The notes under the pieces: model-generated
Told to the model about the DNA's origin: nothing
Seen by the model: the letters and a program-made list of their open reading frames with translations, nothing else
The model's database searches: none
In this document: positions 47,257-58,484 of the stretch, piece after piece
Numbering within the stretch: position 1 is the stretch's first letter
Layout of the letters: each line of letters begins with the position of its first letter
Position numbers and translations under genes: made by a program
From: Cynocephalus volans
Lineage: Eukaryota; Chordata; Mammalia; Dermoptera; Cynocephalidae
Direction: 5' to 3'
Assembly: GCF_027409185.1 (NCBI RefSeq)
Contig: NC_084471.1
Span: 7,966,535 to 8,030,534 of the forward strand
Length of the DNA: 64,000 nt

Positions 47257-48238
47257 GTAAGTCCCGGGAGGTTGGGCTATCTCCTTAAGATGAATGTTCA
47301 TTCCGGTGGAAAAAGTGGATTTTATTCCGAACAGTAAAACAGGGTACAATTGATTCTCCTTATTCAAGGTAGTTTTATGTTCTATAAATTCACCATGAAT
47401 GCTGAAACATCACTCCTAGGGGAAATACAGGGTTAGGTTCCTAAAGCCTCTGGCTACATTTTCGTCATCCGATCAATACACAACCTCATTTAAGGTGTGT
47501 TTCTGTTTAAAGACACCTTATTTAATATACATTGTTGATTCATGAACACTGATCTCACAGCCAAGGGCTATGATGCTCGTCTAACATGTGTATTCCCTCC
47601 ATAAGGCCCCTCTCAGCCTCCGTGTGCCCAGGAACACAAGACAGTCCTTCAGCATGCACTTGGGGGCTGTTTAAATGTTGAAATCATCAATAAAAAGCCA
47701 AAAATGTGGAAAACATGGCTCTAAGTGTCCTGCAGAACGGACGCTCATCTGCACGTATAAGAACAGATGAGCGGGCAGAGCATGCCTCGTTTGGCCGCAG
47801 CTGGGAGAGCTGTCGGTGGCGGCTCATGTTTTGCTGCTCTGCGTGTATCTGGGAATGACCTTGAAGACACCATGAGCACTGATTCGGGGTTTACAAGTGA
47901 ATTTTAGCAAGTGGGTGAATTTGTAAATATGGAATCCGTGGACAATGAGGATTGACTGTGGTTTGGAACCTGCACTTAGACATGAAGTCCTTGATCTTCC
48001 CTTTTCAGAAATGGTTTGTGGATTTGCTATACTTGACTTCCTCAAGGTTTGGAAGCAAAATGTACTGGATTGACACATTATCAAACTGAGCTCAGAGGCC
48101 CCTGTGGCTTGTAACTAATTTTATAGTAATGGAAAGTAGCAATTTAGGAAACAGGTTTCTAAAAGGGGAGTGAGAGCTGTGAAGTAGAGCCCTTTCAGGC
48201 TGCATGAAAGCTCAGCACCCTGTGTGGTTTCGTTCCAG
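47257..48238 (+). other. ARFGAP3: ARFGAP3 intron 4
   Basis: Mostly filled by a Tigger-type DNA transposon (47,344-47,960). Confidence 0.88.
47344..47960 (-). mobile_element. Tigger-family (pogo/Tc1-like) DNA transposon, internally deleted
   Basis: Ends are inverted: TACAATTGATTCTCCTTATTC on the left and GACAATGAGGATTGACTGTG on the right, the Tigger terminal pattern. Inside, antisense segments such as AATACAGGGTTAGGTTCCTA, ATACACAACCTCATTTAAGG and AAAGACACCTTATTTAAT match the non-coding end of Tigger1-like elements. At about 0.6 kb it is non-autonomous. Confidence 0.75.
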
Positions 48239-48322
48239 CTGTGGCTTGACAGCTGTGCGCTTCCACCCTTGTCCCCTCCACCAAAGCAAGAAGACTTTTT
48301 TGCCTCTCATGTTTCTCCCGAG
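48239..48322 (+). CDS. ARFGAP3: ARFGAP3 exon 5 (residues 132-159)
   Basis: 84 bp, whole codons, from TTCCAG to GAG|GTATGT. It encodes [20 protein letters not shown] then FASHVSPE, the proline-rich link after the GAP domain. Confidence 0.97.
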
Positions 48323-49022
48323 GTATGTATTATTATGTGTAATGTTTCATATAACTTTGTTTTATTTATTTGTTTACTCTTTTTTTTTTTTTAAAGATGA
48401 CTGGTAAGGGGATCTTTACTCTTGACTTGGTGTTGTCAGCACCACGCTCTCCCGAGTGAGCTGACCGGCCAGCCCTGCTTTGTGTGATTTTAAAGAGTGC
48501 TTACTATGACATATATACCTTATGAAATATATACCTTATAATATATACACCTTTTATAATATATACCTTAAGAAAGGTATATATTTTAAGTGTTTCAGTC
48601 AGGATACGGGCTAAACTGCTATAACAGACAATCCTGAAATATAATCACTTAAACTAGATGGAAATTAATTTATCATCAGCAGTTAGAGGGGCGCTGTCCA
48701 GGGTTGACTGGTGGATTCATTTTGCTGTTCTTAATATGTGGCTTCTATCATCTCTGGGTCTAAAGTGGCTGCTCCATAACTTTTGTGTAAATCTGGAATT
48801 ATTCCAAAATAAAAATTTTACTTAAAAAAAAAGAAGGGAAGATAAAAAATTTGAGCATTGAAACAGAGATATAAGAGTAGACATGTTTTAATATTATCCT
48901 TCCTTTCCACTAAGCAAGTACCCAGAAGGTAACTATTTAAATATTTAGCTTTTGCCCCACCTTGATTGTTTTTGGCTGTTTTCTTGCTCTGTGTACTGGT
49001 GACTTTTCTCTCCTTGCTTCAG
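48323..49022 (+). other. ARFGAP3: ARFGAP3 intron 5
   Basis: Holds a partial CYN SINE, an AT-rich palindromic stretch (48,495-48,590) and possibly an L1 tail near 48,775-48,835. Confidence 0.88.
48379..48476 (-). repeat. CYN SINE, single unit
   Basis: T-run, GATGACTGGTAAGGGGATCT, TGACTTGGTGTTGTCAGCAC, then CGAGTGAGCTGACCGGCCAG. Looks like a recombinant of the two dimer units. Confidence 0.88.
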
Positions 49023-49110
49023 GTGAGTGGCACAGCAAGGGCATCAGCACAGCCAGAACCACCTTCTTTACCACCAAGCGCCGTGGAAACTGCTTCAGAA
49101 ACTAACGGAG
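49023..49110 (+). CDS. ARFGAP3: ARFGAP3 exon 6 (residues 160-189)
   Basis: 88 bp from CTTCAG to GGA G|GTGGAG. It encodes VSGTARASAQPEPPSLPPSA then VETASETNG. This region is low-complexity and less conserved; assignment rests on frame, splice sites and order. The donor GTGGAG is weak. Confidence 0.92.
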
Positions 49111-49879
49111 GTGGAGTCTTTAGAACTGTCCTGTAATGCTGTTCTGTGGTTCAGTGAACGCTAGGAAACTTAAAAATTAGGATGTGGACCCATCTATAAT
49201 GACAGAAAGAGATAACCACGATAGATTATAAAGTGGAGAAGAAGATTACTGAACAAGGATTATGATCTCATTTTTGCAAAAAAAATAAAACATATACACA
49301 CAGAAAAGATTCTGGAAGGCACACACCAGATTGTTAACTAGAGGATTAAATTACTGAGGATTTTTAATTTCTGCTTCATACAGTGTTGATGTGTCTGAAC
49401 TTTTATAATGAGTATGTGTTACTTTCATAATCAGAAAACAAGATTTCAATTTAAGAACTTATATAAATAGTTGATACCTAATGATTGACATTTGATGACT
49501 TTTTTGTAGAATTATATTTATTATAAATACACTTATATCAATTGCTTACGTGTTAGAAATCACTGACATGAATAGTCAGTTCTTTCTGTTTTAAACTTGA
49601 ACATCTTTTGTTAGCCAGAATGTTAGTGTAAATTAACAACAAAAATGTAACTTTTGACAACTAAGCAGTGAGCCCATGGGGTGTTGTACTGAAATAAGTG
49701 CTGGCTTATATAAACTGAGCCTGGAACAACTTTAAGGAACTTAGTGTAATAGGAAAGACTAAACAGTTACCGACCTTTAGACTGGGTGATAATATTGAGA
49801 AAATTTCTGGCAAGGATTTTGCTGGAGGGTTGGAGAGTAAGTGGTATTTATTAAAAGATGAGTCCTGGGAGAGAAAGGC

Positions 49880-50425
49880 ATTCAGCTCTATCTGAGAGTG
49901 GAGTCGTGGGGCCTGTGGTAAAGAAAAGGAGTCACTTCCTTTGTATTGACCTATAGGTGTAAGGGTGGGAATGTCCAAGATTCCCATCAAACAACAGGTT
50001 TTACAATGCCAGTATAGGAGTGGGTCAGGATAGGAACATTTCCTGGAACACATCCCGGGGAACAATGCATTATTCTATAAGTGGAGTGGGACAAGTGTCT
50101 GGCATTTTGGAAAAAAATATAAAACAAAAGAGAATTCCTTCTGTACTCTCTACACCAAACTAAATTCAGGTGGATCAAAGATTTGAATGAAAATGTGATT
50201 TTCATCCTAGAAGAAAACATGAGTAAAGCTTTTCTGTAATCCTGGAGTGGGGAAGCCCTTCTGCACATATTCAAACTTTATAAAAGGAAGAGATAGATAA
50301 ATATGACTACATACAAATTTAACATTTCTGTTCTGAAAAAGTACTTTAAAGTGAAGACAAATGATAAACATTTGCAATTCATATATAGACAAAAGGCTTG
50401 TTTCCTTAATATGCAAAGAACTCTG
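49880..50425 (+). mobile_element. L1 LINE fragment, sense
   Basis: CAAACTAAATTCAGGTGGAT, CAAAGATTTGAATGAAAATG, then CATTTGCAATTCATATATAG in the order of the L1 ORF2 3' part. Full of stops. Confidence 0.75.
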
Positions 50426-50574
50426 ACATGGCTGTTTTTTGCATGATTTGCAACCTGTGATTTTTTTTCCACATTCTTTTTTTTTACTTATATGTCTTTA
50501 GATGCCTGCAAAGAAGACATTTGTACACCACTAACTGGAGTTTAGCTCTTTGATTTCTTAGCTTTACACTACAC

Positions 50575-50905
50575 TGCAGGCCACACTGGCCCTTTGGTTC
50601 TTTTTTGTGTTTGCTGTTCTACTTGGAATGCAACTCTTGTGTTTGCCGTTTTACGTGGAATGCGACTCTCTCCTTTGATCAGCATGGGGCTGCCTCCTTA
50701 TTGGAATTTCAGCTCCAAGTCCAGCCAGCAAGTGCTCCCAGCCACAGCTGCATTTATGGGTTTTGTCTACCTCATAGCACAGCACACCCCAGTTCTGGAA
50801 ATTACCACATCCATTAGTTTGCATATCCCTTGTATATCCCTTCCTCCGGGCTGTGATCTCCAGGGAGAGATTCTTTTTAAGATGAGGAATCTGCCTGAGC
50901 CCTTG
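50575..50905 (+). repeat. L2 LINE fragment
   Basis: TGTTTGCTGTTCTACTTGGA, then a GATCTCCAGGGAGAGATTCT-type segment in the order of the L2 3' region. Confidence 0.6.
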
Positions 50906-51659
50906 ATGATTTACCATTATTTATAAAGAGAAGAGAAAAAATAATTCCAACATTCTCCTGGCTAACAAAGAGAACAGGTGTGTTATATATCTTCTGAAAG
51001 TACAGATGATAATTTGACTATTGTTACTATTAAAATTTCTTAGCATAAAAGTCCTTTTGAGATTGAAGGTTACATGCCATAGGAGACGTGTAAGCTCTGA
51101 AGTCCAGATGTCTCAGTTTGTTTTAGGAACAGCAACCTAAGTATAACTAAACACAGAACAAAATTTTATTCTTATAATCTACATTCTTAGCTGAAGAGTT
51201 TCTCCTAAAAGGTTTTATTGTTTAGAATTTTGTTTCCTTTTACAACTGCAACAGTACTTTCCTCTCCTCTGTCCAGAATTTTTCTTAATCAGCTGCTAAT
51301 TAGGGAACCCAGTTGTAGGGAGGTCTCACTTAGGAGAACATGTGTCAGCACTGGGTGACAAGGTGATTTTAAGGATTACGAAGTGGAAAGGAGAGAACAA
51401 GAACTTTAACAAGCAAAACAAACACAGGGCGTGACATGCTCTGCCTGTATATTCTTGTTTTTGCTGTTCTCCAGTGCCCAGAGCAGGTCCTGCCCATAGT
51501 AGGTCATCAATAAGTGTGTTGTCAGTTGTTTTTCTACAAAGTATTTTTGTGGTCACTCATCATACTTTGCCAACTTAAATGCCTTTACTAGAGTTTATCT
51601 TTTAAATATTTATGAAAATGAAACAGAATTTCTTCTAAACCACTATTGGGCCTGACATT

Positions 51660-52085
51660 TTAAAAATAATAGCTTCATTGACATATAATTCACATACAAT
51701 AAAGTCATCCTTTTTAAAGTATACAATTCAGTGGTGTTCAGTATATTCACAAGGTTGTGGCACCATCACCACTGTCTAATTCAGAATATTTTCATCACTC
51801 AGTAAGAAACTACATACCCATTAGCAGTTACTTCCCATTTCCCTCTGCCCCTGGCAGCGACTAGTCTACTTTCTGTCTCTATGGATTTGCCTATTCTGGA
51901 CATTTCCTATATATGGAATCATAGAATATGTGGTCTTTTATGACTAGCTTCTTGTGCTTATAATTTTTTCACGGTTCATCCATGTTGTAGAATGTATCAG
52001 TACCTCATTCCTTATTACATATTCCGTATTATGGCCAAATAATATTCTATTTTTTGGATATACATTTTGTCCATCTATTTTTAAA
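51660..52085 (-). mobile_element. L1 LINE fragment, antisense
   Basis: CATTGACATATAATTCACAT, TACTTTCTGTCTCTATGGAT, TATGGAATCATAGAATATGT in antisense L1 order. Confidence 0.75.
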
Positions 52086-52420
52086 AGGATCAAATAACAA
52101 AATATATTTTTAGTGAAGACTTAATAGAGTTCCTGACCAGGATCATTTTTTAGGTAAGCTAGAAAACAGAGCAGATTTCTTGACAACTGAAAATGTAGGT
52201 TTCTACCATTGATGTAATTGGTGTTAGAATTTCCAAATGTAACATACGTTGAGTGTGTAGTCCACATATGTGTATAGTCCACGTATCTCAGAACAGGTTA
52301 CTTTAAAACTTTAGATTAGAAGGTAGAATTCTAAATGATATTAAAGAGACCACTAACTTTTTTATTCTATAAAGCCACTGGATAAAAAACATACTTCTAT
52401 TTCAATGGACTTTTTAAATC

Positions 52421-52509
52421 ATTTTTGGCAGCTGGCCGATAAGGGGATCCAAACCCTTGACTATGGTGTTATCAGCACCACACTTTTAACCAAGTGAGCT
52501 AAAGCTAGC
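52421..52509 (-). repeat. CYN SINE, monomer, with long diverged TSD
   Basis: GGCAGCTGGCCGATAAGGGG, then CTTGACTATGGTGTTATCAG. The flanks CTTCTATTTCAATGGACTTT (from 52,394) and CTTCTATTTTAATAGACTTT (from 52,510) continue to about 27 bp with a few differences. Confidence 0.8.
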
Positions 52510-52694
52510 CTTCTATTTTAATAGACTTTTAAATCAAATTCTTATAATGATAAAATAGAATATGGAGCTGAAAAGAAAGATGATCATTTTACAAAATTGG
52601 ATATGTGGTACTGAGCAAGTTGAATTATTACACATTGAAAAGCAAGTTTGATGAGTATGTTCTCTGCATTAATATCAATGTTTTAAACTTTCAG

Positions 52695-52754
52695 GTGGAC
52701 CAGAGCAAGGACCAAGTGTGGAAGGTATTAATGTACCATCAAAGGCTGCGTTAG
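52695..52754 (+). CDS. ARFGAP3: ARFGAP3 exon 7 (residues 189-209)
   Basis: 60 bp, symmetric (phase 1 to phase 1), from TTTCAG to TTA G|GTAATA. It encodes GGPEQGPSVEGINVPSKAAL, matching the human GGQEQGPSVEGLNVPTK region. Could be skipped in frame. Confidence 0.95.
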   Translation: MDQSKDQVWKVLMYHQRLR

Positions 52755-53523
52755 GTAATATGCTTAAAACCGTATCTTCTTATTTAAAGCCTGAGATTCA
52801 CTAAGGAAAAAATGACTCCTGTCTTTGCATTCTGCCTAGGTGTCACAACTCATGCCATTCACATAGCATTGCGACTAAATCTATTAATGAGATATTATTA
52901 AGCAAAAGATGCTGTTCTATTTTAACCAGCTTGATGATTATAAAATGCAGCAGTCTATACACTCAGCCAAGGTTGCTGTTGATGCTTTTGATTGGCTGGT
53001 TTACATTGAGCTGGTTTATATCCCCAAGATAAGCAGGGGTCAGAGCATCTACAACATTTCTATTTACTCAAGAACTCTTAGCATTGTCTTTTCTTTCTGA
53101 TTTTATAATAGGTGAACTTAACCCTTAATTTTTCATTATCAGGGAATTATAATTTGAAATTGGTACATATTATATTGCATTAATTGGAAAGCAGCTGTTT
53201 TGGTGAAAAAGAACTAAACTATTAGACACGTTCCTGACATTTTCACCGTGTGTTAGACTCATTGGAGTTGGGAGCAGATTACATGTGACTACTCCAATAC
53301 AAATCTGAAAGAAAGTGATAGAAAGAAAAATTCCCATGGGTGTCATTTTCACACTTGAAATGTAATGACATTAATCTCTCATTAGGGCTAAAGTTTGTAA
53401 TCTTTTGCTGTTTGTGGTTTTATGCTACCATTTCCTATCAATGCACATTTTCATCATTGTAAGAAAAAATTAAGATTTTATTCTTGCTGGGTCTCTTAAG
53501 CATAATTCTAAAAGCTATAAATA

Positions 53524-53781
53524 CGGGGGTACTTCAAAAAGTTCGTGTAAAAATAGTATTAAAAGATAATATAGGGCTGGCCCGTGGCTCACTTGGGAGA
53601 GTGCGGTGCTAATAACACCAAGGCCAAGAGTTCGGATCCCTATATAGGGATGGTCGGTTAGCTCGCTTGGGAGAGTGTGGTGCTGACAACACCAAGTCAA
53701 GGGTTAAGATCCCCTTACTGGTCATCTTTTAAAAAAAAAAAATAATACAAATCTTTCCATGAAATTTTCGAAGTATCCTCG
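53524..53781 (+). mobile_element. mariner-type MITE (MADE2/HSMAR2-like), split by a SINE
   Basis: Left end CGGGGGTACTTCAAAAAGTT and right end (from about 53,756) TCCATGAAATTTTCGAAGTA then TCCTCG are imperfect inverted repeats. Without the SINE the element is about 90 bp. Family name from memory. Confidence 0.7.
53574..53742 (+). repeat. CYN SINE, dimer, inserted in the MITE
   Basis: GGGCTGGCCCGTGGCTCACT, GGTGCTAATAACACCAAGGC, second unit GGTTAGCTCGCTTGGGAGAG, then TACTGGTCATC and A-tail. AAAGATAATA and AATAATAC flank it. Confidence 0.92.
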
Positions 53782-54029
53782 TGTAACCTATGATTAAATT
53801 TACTCAGAAGATCATTTTTAAGAAACTTTCTCCAAAGGTGTCATATGTTTTTGTGCAATTTAAAAAGTACTGCTACTAAAATAATAGAATGTTTTATGTT
53901 TCTTACTGGCTAATATGATAAAATATATAAGTTAAGGTGAAAAAACACATCACTGACTGCTTTAGTTGTGAACATAATGCCTGGCTAACTTTGTATTTTA
54001 ACATAATTTTTAAAAGTTTTTATTTATTT

Positions 54030-54188
54030 ATAAAAGATGACCAGTAAGGGGATCTTAACCCTTGACTTGGTGTTGTCAGCACCACACTCTCCCAGTGAGC
54101 TAACTGGCCATCCCTATACAGGGATCTGAACCCGTGGCCTTGGTGTTATCAGCACCACATTCTCCCGAGTGAGCCATGGGCCGACCCT
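54030..54188 (-). repeat. CYN SINE, dimer
   Basis: GATGACCAGTAAGGGGATCT, TGACTTGGTGTTGTCAGCAC, then CCTTGGTGTTATCAGCACCA and GAGCCATGGGCCGACCC. Confidence 0.9.
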
Positions 54189-54566
54189 ATTTTTTTTTAA
54201 GTTTTTAATGAGTAGAGCTTAATAGTAGAGTTTGTTCTAATATATATATTTGAAAAATGCTCCTGAAGAAAATACTGCATGGGGCAAGCTCAGGCTCTTT
54301 GTTTCTTTTCAGTGTGGTGTTCAAAAATACTTTTCGCTGAGTTTGGATACTGCGTGGAAGTACAGAGCCCCATTCTGATGAAGTTCTGTTAATCTAAAAT
54401 ACACTCATATACACAATTTTCCGGATGACAAACTAACATGGAAAATGTCATAGTCTCTTAAATAATAATGTGCAGTATCTTAGAATTTTTAAAAAGGCCA
54501 CTAAGATAGAAGAAATATGTATGGTTTCTATTTTTCTGACTTCTTAATTTTTTTTTTTTTTGGCAG

Positions 54567-54613
54567 AGGTTTCCTCTATCATAAAAAAGAAACCAAATCA
54601 AGCCAAAAGAGGA
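54567..54613 (+). CDS. ARFGAP3: ARFGAP3 exon 8 (residues 209-224)
   Basis: 47 bp micro-exon from TTTTTTGGCAG to GGA|GTGAGT. It encodes EVSSIIKKKPNQAKRG, matching the human basic segment. The long T-run at the acceptor makes a strong polypyrimidine tract. Confidence 0.95.
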
Positions 54614-55211
54614 GTGAGTATTATGTATAAATATCTGGTAGTTTGGCTCTCAAACTGAAAGGCCAGTTTAGTTTTATTTATTTTTTAATTTGAACCATAT
54701 TATAATAAATGTGGCTTTTATAAAGAGCCTATGCTTTATTCAATAAGATGAATGTTATACTTAGTGAATATTTTCTAGGATGAGTGTTTAACATTTCTTC
54801 TGTCTAACAAAATTCTGAAAAAATTTAACAAAGACTCCTTGGAAGTTTCTGTCCTGCTTGCATTTCTGTGAGCATTGCCATCTTGTGAGGCTGAGGGCAG
54901 GCGTGGGGTGAGTTTCGGATGTGGTGGTGTGTTTCATCTGGCTCTGGGGGCAGGTGCCAGGGCTGGATCCTGGCTTCGCCACTTCCTGGCTGTGTGATCC
55001 TGGCCAGGTTGCTGACCGTGCATGAGCTTCAATTTCTTCATTTGTAAAGTGGGGATGGTAATAACTGCACAGAGCTGTGAGGACTGAGCAAGAGAACACG
55101 TGAAAAGTGCTTGTCACTGTGCTCGCGAACGATGAACCTCAGTAAATGTTAGCTGCAGTTATAGAAGTTTTCAGACAGCTTGGATAGAGTATAATCTTAT
55201 GTATCTTCTAG
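54614..55211 (+). other. ARFGAP3: ARFGAP3 intron 8
   Basis: 600 bp, GTGAGT to TTCTAG, containing a MIR. Confidence 0.9.
54940..55165 (+). repeat. MIR SINE, near full length
   Basis: GCCACTTCCTGGCTGTGTGA, TTCTTCATTTGTAAAGTGGG, GATGGTAATAACTGC, then CTCAGTAAATGTTAGCTGC. Confidence 0.88.
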
Positions 55212-55354
55212 CTTGGGGCCAAGAAAGGAAGTTTGGGCGCCCAGAAACTGGCAAATACGTATTTTAATGAAATTGAAAAGCGAGCTCAAGCTGTAGATAA
55301 GATGAAGGAGCAAGACGACCTTCGGGCCAGGGCGGCGCCTCAGGAAGAATCCAT
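55212..55354 (+). CDS. ARFGAP3: ARFGAP3 exon 9 (residues 225-272)
   Basis: 143 bp from TTCTAG to TCC AT|GTAAGT. It encodes [20 protein letters not shown], then [17 protein letters not shown] and [24 protein letters not shown] is conserved in ARFGAP2/3 and lies in the central basic region that binds coatomer and cargo. The RARAAPQ part departs from the human sequence as I remember it and is CpG-rich in its codons. Confidence 0.95.
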
Positions 55355-55599
55355 GTAAGTTTGATTTCGTTACACTAGTACGTTTTTAGAGAATAAAAAT
55401 ATTACTTAAACAACTGCAACATTTGCTTTCCACATGCCACTAATTTGTCTGTGGAGAGGGTAAGGCAAAATTCAGTTTTATGAAAACCGACACTGCATTG
55501 ACACGTAGATTGGAAGGACAGGAAGGAGACTGGTGGCGAGGGACAGCAGCAAGTTCTTGGAGTTGTCAAGTGGGAAGGAAAGGACGGAGATGTATCCAG

Positions 55600-56515
55600 A
55601 GGTATTTACACGGGAAAGGTGCTCAACACCATCAGTGTTAGGGAAATGCGAATCACAGCCACAGTGACATGGCCACTTCACACCCACGAGGGCAGCTGGG
55701 ACAGGAAAGACAAGACAGGAACACGTATTGTCCCAGAGGTGGAGAAACTGGAAGTCTCGTCCGTTGCTGGTAGCCATGTAAAATGGGCCCACGGGCGGTT
55801 GTGGAAAACAGTTTAGTAGTCCTTCAAAAGCTAAACATAAAGTTACCACGTGACCTAGCAGGTCTGCTCTCAAGTATGTTTACTCAAGAGAAATTAAAAC
55901 ATACATCCATAGATCCGCACAGAAGCTAATGCAGGAGTGTTCGTGGCCACATTGATCCTAATAGCCCCAAATTAGAAACAACCCAGTGTCCATCAGCTGA
56001 CGAACAGTGAACAGAATGTGCTATGTCCATCCATACGATGGAGCGTTGTTCACTATGAAAAGAAAGTTCTGGTATGTGCTACAACATGGATAAGCCTTGA
56101 ACAGTTTATGTGAAGGCTGGCTGGTTAGCTCAGGTGGTTAGAGCACAGTGTTAGAACTCCAGGTCAAGTGTTCAGATCCTCTTACCAGCCAGCCGCCAAA
56201 AAAAGGAAAAAGCAGCCGGTCACAAAAGACCACATATTACCTGATTTTGTTTATGTGAAGTGTCCAGGATAAGCAAATTCACAGAGACAGAAAGTAGATT
56301 AGTGGTTGCCAGGGGCTGGGGGAGGTGAGGATGGGGAGTGACCTCTAGTGGTTGTGGGGTTTCCTTTGGGGCCACTAAAAATGTTCTGGAATTTGATAGT
56401 GGTGATGGTGGCATAACCTTGTGAATATACAAAAAACCACTGAATTGTGTACTTTAAAAGGGTGTATTTTATGGCGTGTGAATTATATGTCAGGAATGAA
56501 ATAAGTATAATGTGA
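55600..56515 (+). mobile_element. old L1-type LINE 3' part, interrupted by a CYN SINE
   Basis: ATTAGAAACAACCCAGTGTC, CATCCATACGATGGAG, GTGGTTGCCAGGGGCTGGGG, then TGAATTGTGTACTTTAAAAG in the order of old L1M/HAL1-type ends. Non-coding. Confidence 0.75.
56115..56215 (+). repeat. CYN SINE, monomer
   Basis: GGCTGGCTGGTTAGCTCAGG, TGGTTAGAGCACAGTGTTAG, then CCAGCCAGCCGCC and an A-tail. Confidence 0.88.
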
Positions 56516-57596
56516 TGCCCTATAGGACTCAGTGACAGAATTCTAGATATATGATGGAAGGCTGTGGCTAGAGAGGCATTGCCAGAGGTTTTGGGCCTGA
56601 ATCTTGAAGGAGAGGGGTGATGACGTCTGCACTGGGTGACCTGCCTGGACTGGAGAAGCTGGATGCTACCATGAGGCACCTCAGACTCAGGCTAGGAGCT
56701 GCACATTTTACCTGAGGGGCAGAGAGCCGTTGTCTTCAGAAAGTGAGTTTGGAAGTGATAGCCAGGACAAAGAGATGGGGAGGAAACTGGAAGGCAGGAG
56801 GCCAGTTCAGAGCCCGGTTTTTAGTAGACATTTAAGGCTCTTAGAGGTTTTCGTTTGTGTTGAAAATAGAAGAGAAATGTGGCCACCTGGGCTGCATGTG
56901 ACTGAGTTTAAAGGAGCAGAAGGAGAGAAGGAAGGGAAGGGGTGGGTGGGTGTCACAGAAAGGAGGAGCAGCTGGGGCCTACTATTGGTGTATGTTTGTT
57001 TACTTTTTATGGTGTTCTGTCTTATTTTCATGTGTATTTTATCTGTTTTAGCTTGTGTTACTGTAAACTATCTAGTGAAGAAAATAACACCTATTTTATG
57101 AGGTTGTTTTAAGTATTAACTTAGTTAATGCTCATTAAAGTGCACCAAACAGTGCCTGGCTCAGTCCATGTCATTTCTCACTATTCACACTGACAGTTTG
57201 CTGAGTGGAATTAGGTAAAGCCAAGTAATTTGAAATGTAGTTATCTCTCCTGTCATTTAACTCACCGAACATAGGGGGCAGCACCAAACCGTATTTAGGT
57301 TGAAAATGGTCTGAAATTCTTTATGCAAAATTTACACTGAGTTGCCAGACTTTAATTGCTGTTACTAAGCTGGGTTTTTGACCCTGGGCAAAGGGAAAGA
57401 TTATATTTGAGTGTTTAGATGGCTTCACTAGGCATTTGGGAGTGGGCTCTGTCCAGATTGCTTATGCTTGAAGTTTTTCCAGGGAGTGTGTAAAATCCAA
57501 TGCCTGATCAGACAAAAGAGAAAAGAGATAGACTATAGAAAGCCTCAGCTCCCTTCCTTCAGGTAAGGTAGGTGGAGAAGCGTAAAAACACATGGA

Positions 57597-57700
57597 GTCT
57601 ACCACCATACCAACCCGATTGCTCCCGCTCTCATCTGGTCTCAAGCTAAGCAAGGTCGGGCCTGGTTCATAATTGGATGGGAGACTGCTGAGGAAGGCTT
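57597..57700 (+). pseudogene. 5S ribosomal RNA retropseudogene
   Basis: GTCTACCACCATACCAACCC, then CAAGCTAAGCAAGGTCGGGC, CTGGTTCATAATTGGATGGG and AGACTGC align to 5S rRNA. The internal promoter segment GGATGGGAGAC is kept, but the copy is about 104 bp (120 in the real gene), with bases missing before GGCTT and scattered substitutions. It is followed by AAGG and an A-run, so it was retroposed by LINE machinery. Not functional. Confidence 0.9.
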
Positions 57701-58370
57701 AAGGAAAAAAAAAAACATACAGAGATTAGCATATTTATATTAGAAGCAACAACTAGCCTTCGCTTGTATCTTTCATTAGGACTGTTTAATACGTCATAAA
57801 AGCAAAGATATATCAGGGGAATTTTATGAATTTGATTTGGGAACCCAATTTGGCAATTTTCTTGGCCTTGTTCGGAACAGACGCACCACTATGCCTTAAT
57901 CACCATCACTGCTGCTTATTCCATTGAAGGTCAGTTCCACAAGCCAGTGCGGTGCCAGCTAGGAGAAAGTGCACACGTTTCATCCTTAAGATTTGAGAAT
58001 TTTATTCTGCAAGTTAATTTTCTTAATGGCTGTGAATAAAGTTATCACAGTTCAATAAACCTCCAGGAACAGCATTGGTTCTTCTACCATCAGACTATGA
58101 AACTGAATGGCCCAAGCAGTGCCCTGATCCTGGCCTTCTGGAAGTTTCTCAGCCCATCCTCAGAGGCTGTCTGTGTGCACACTTGGGGGGAAGGGTAGGA
58201 AGAGACAGAGCTGTCCAAGTTGCTGTGCTTGTTTGATCTGAGTGTCCTGTAGCCTCGCTTTGAGCCAGTGCCAGGAAGGGCTCCTGCATGTCTGAGAAAC
58301 ACAGTGTTCTGACTCCTTAACTCTGTTAGTGCTTCCAAAGCAGTGTTCCAGTAAGCCAGGATGCTAAAGT

Positions 58371-58484
58371 GTATGCTTGAGGGACAGACCCAGTCCCATG
58401 TCAGATGCGCATACTTGAGGTTTAGACCCAGTCCCGTGTCAGATGAGCATGCTTGAGGGATAGACCCACTCCCATGTCAGATGT
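58371..58484 (+). repeat. 38-bp minisatellite, three units
   Basis: Units at 58,371-58,408, 58,409-58,446 and 58,447-58,484, each with a CTTGAGG...TAGACCCAGTCCC...GTCAGATG order and a few differences. Confidence 0.85.

Larger units (their letters stand above)
49111..52694 (+). other. ARFGAP3: ARFGAP3 intron 6
   Basis: 3.6 kb with two L1 fragments, an L2 and a CYN SINE. 49,150-49,880 and 50,930-51,650 show no element I recognise. Confidence 0.88.
52755..54566 (+). other. ARFGAP3: ARFGAP3 intron 7
   Basis: Holds a mariner MITE split by a CYN dimer and a second CYN dimer. The rest is AT-rich unique sequence. Confidence 0.88.

Noticed and set aside
47824-48084. Minus-strand frame of 86 codons near the Tigger element
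   Set aside because: It runs across the transposon end into unique DNA and has no transposase motif, so it is chance.
55619-55873. Opposed frames of 65 and 131 codons in intron 9
   Set aside because: They lie in old L1-type sequence; no conserved protein and no splice context.
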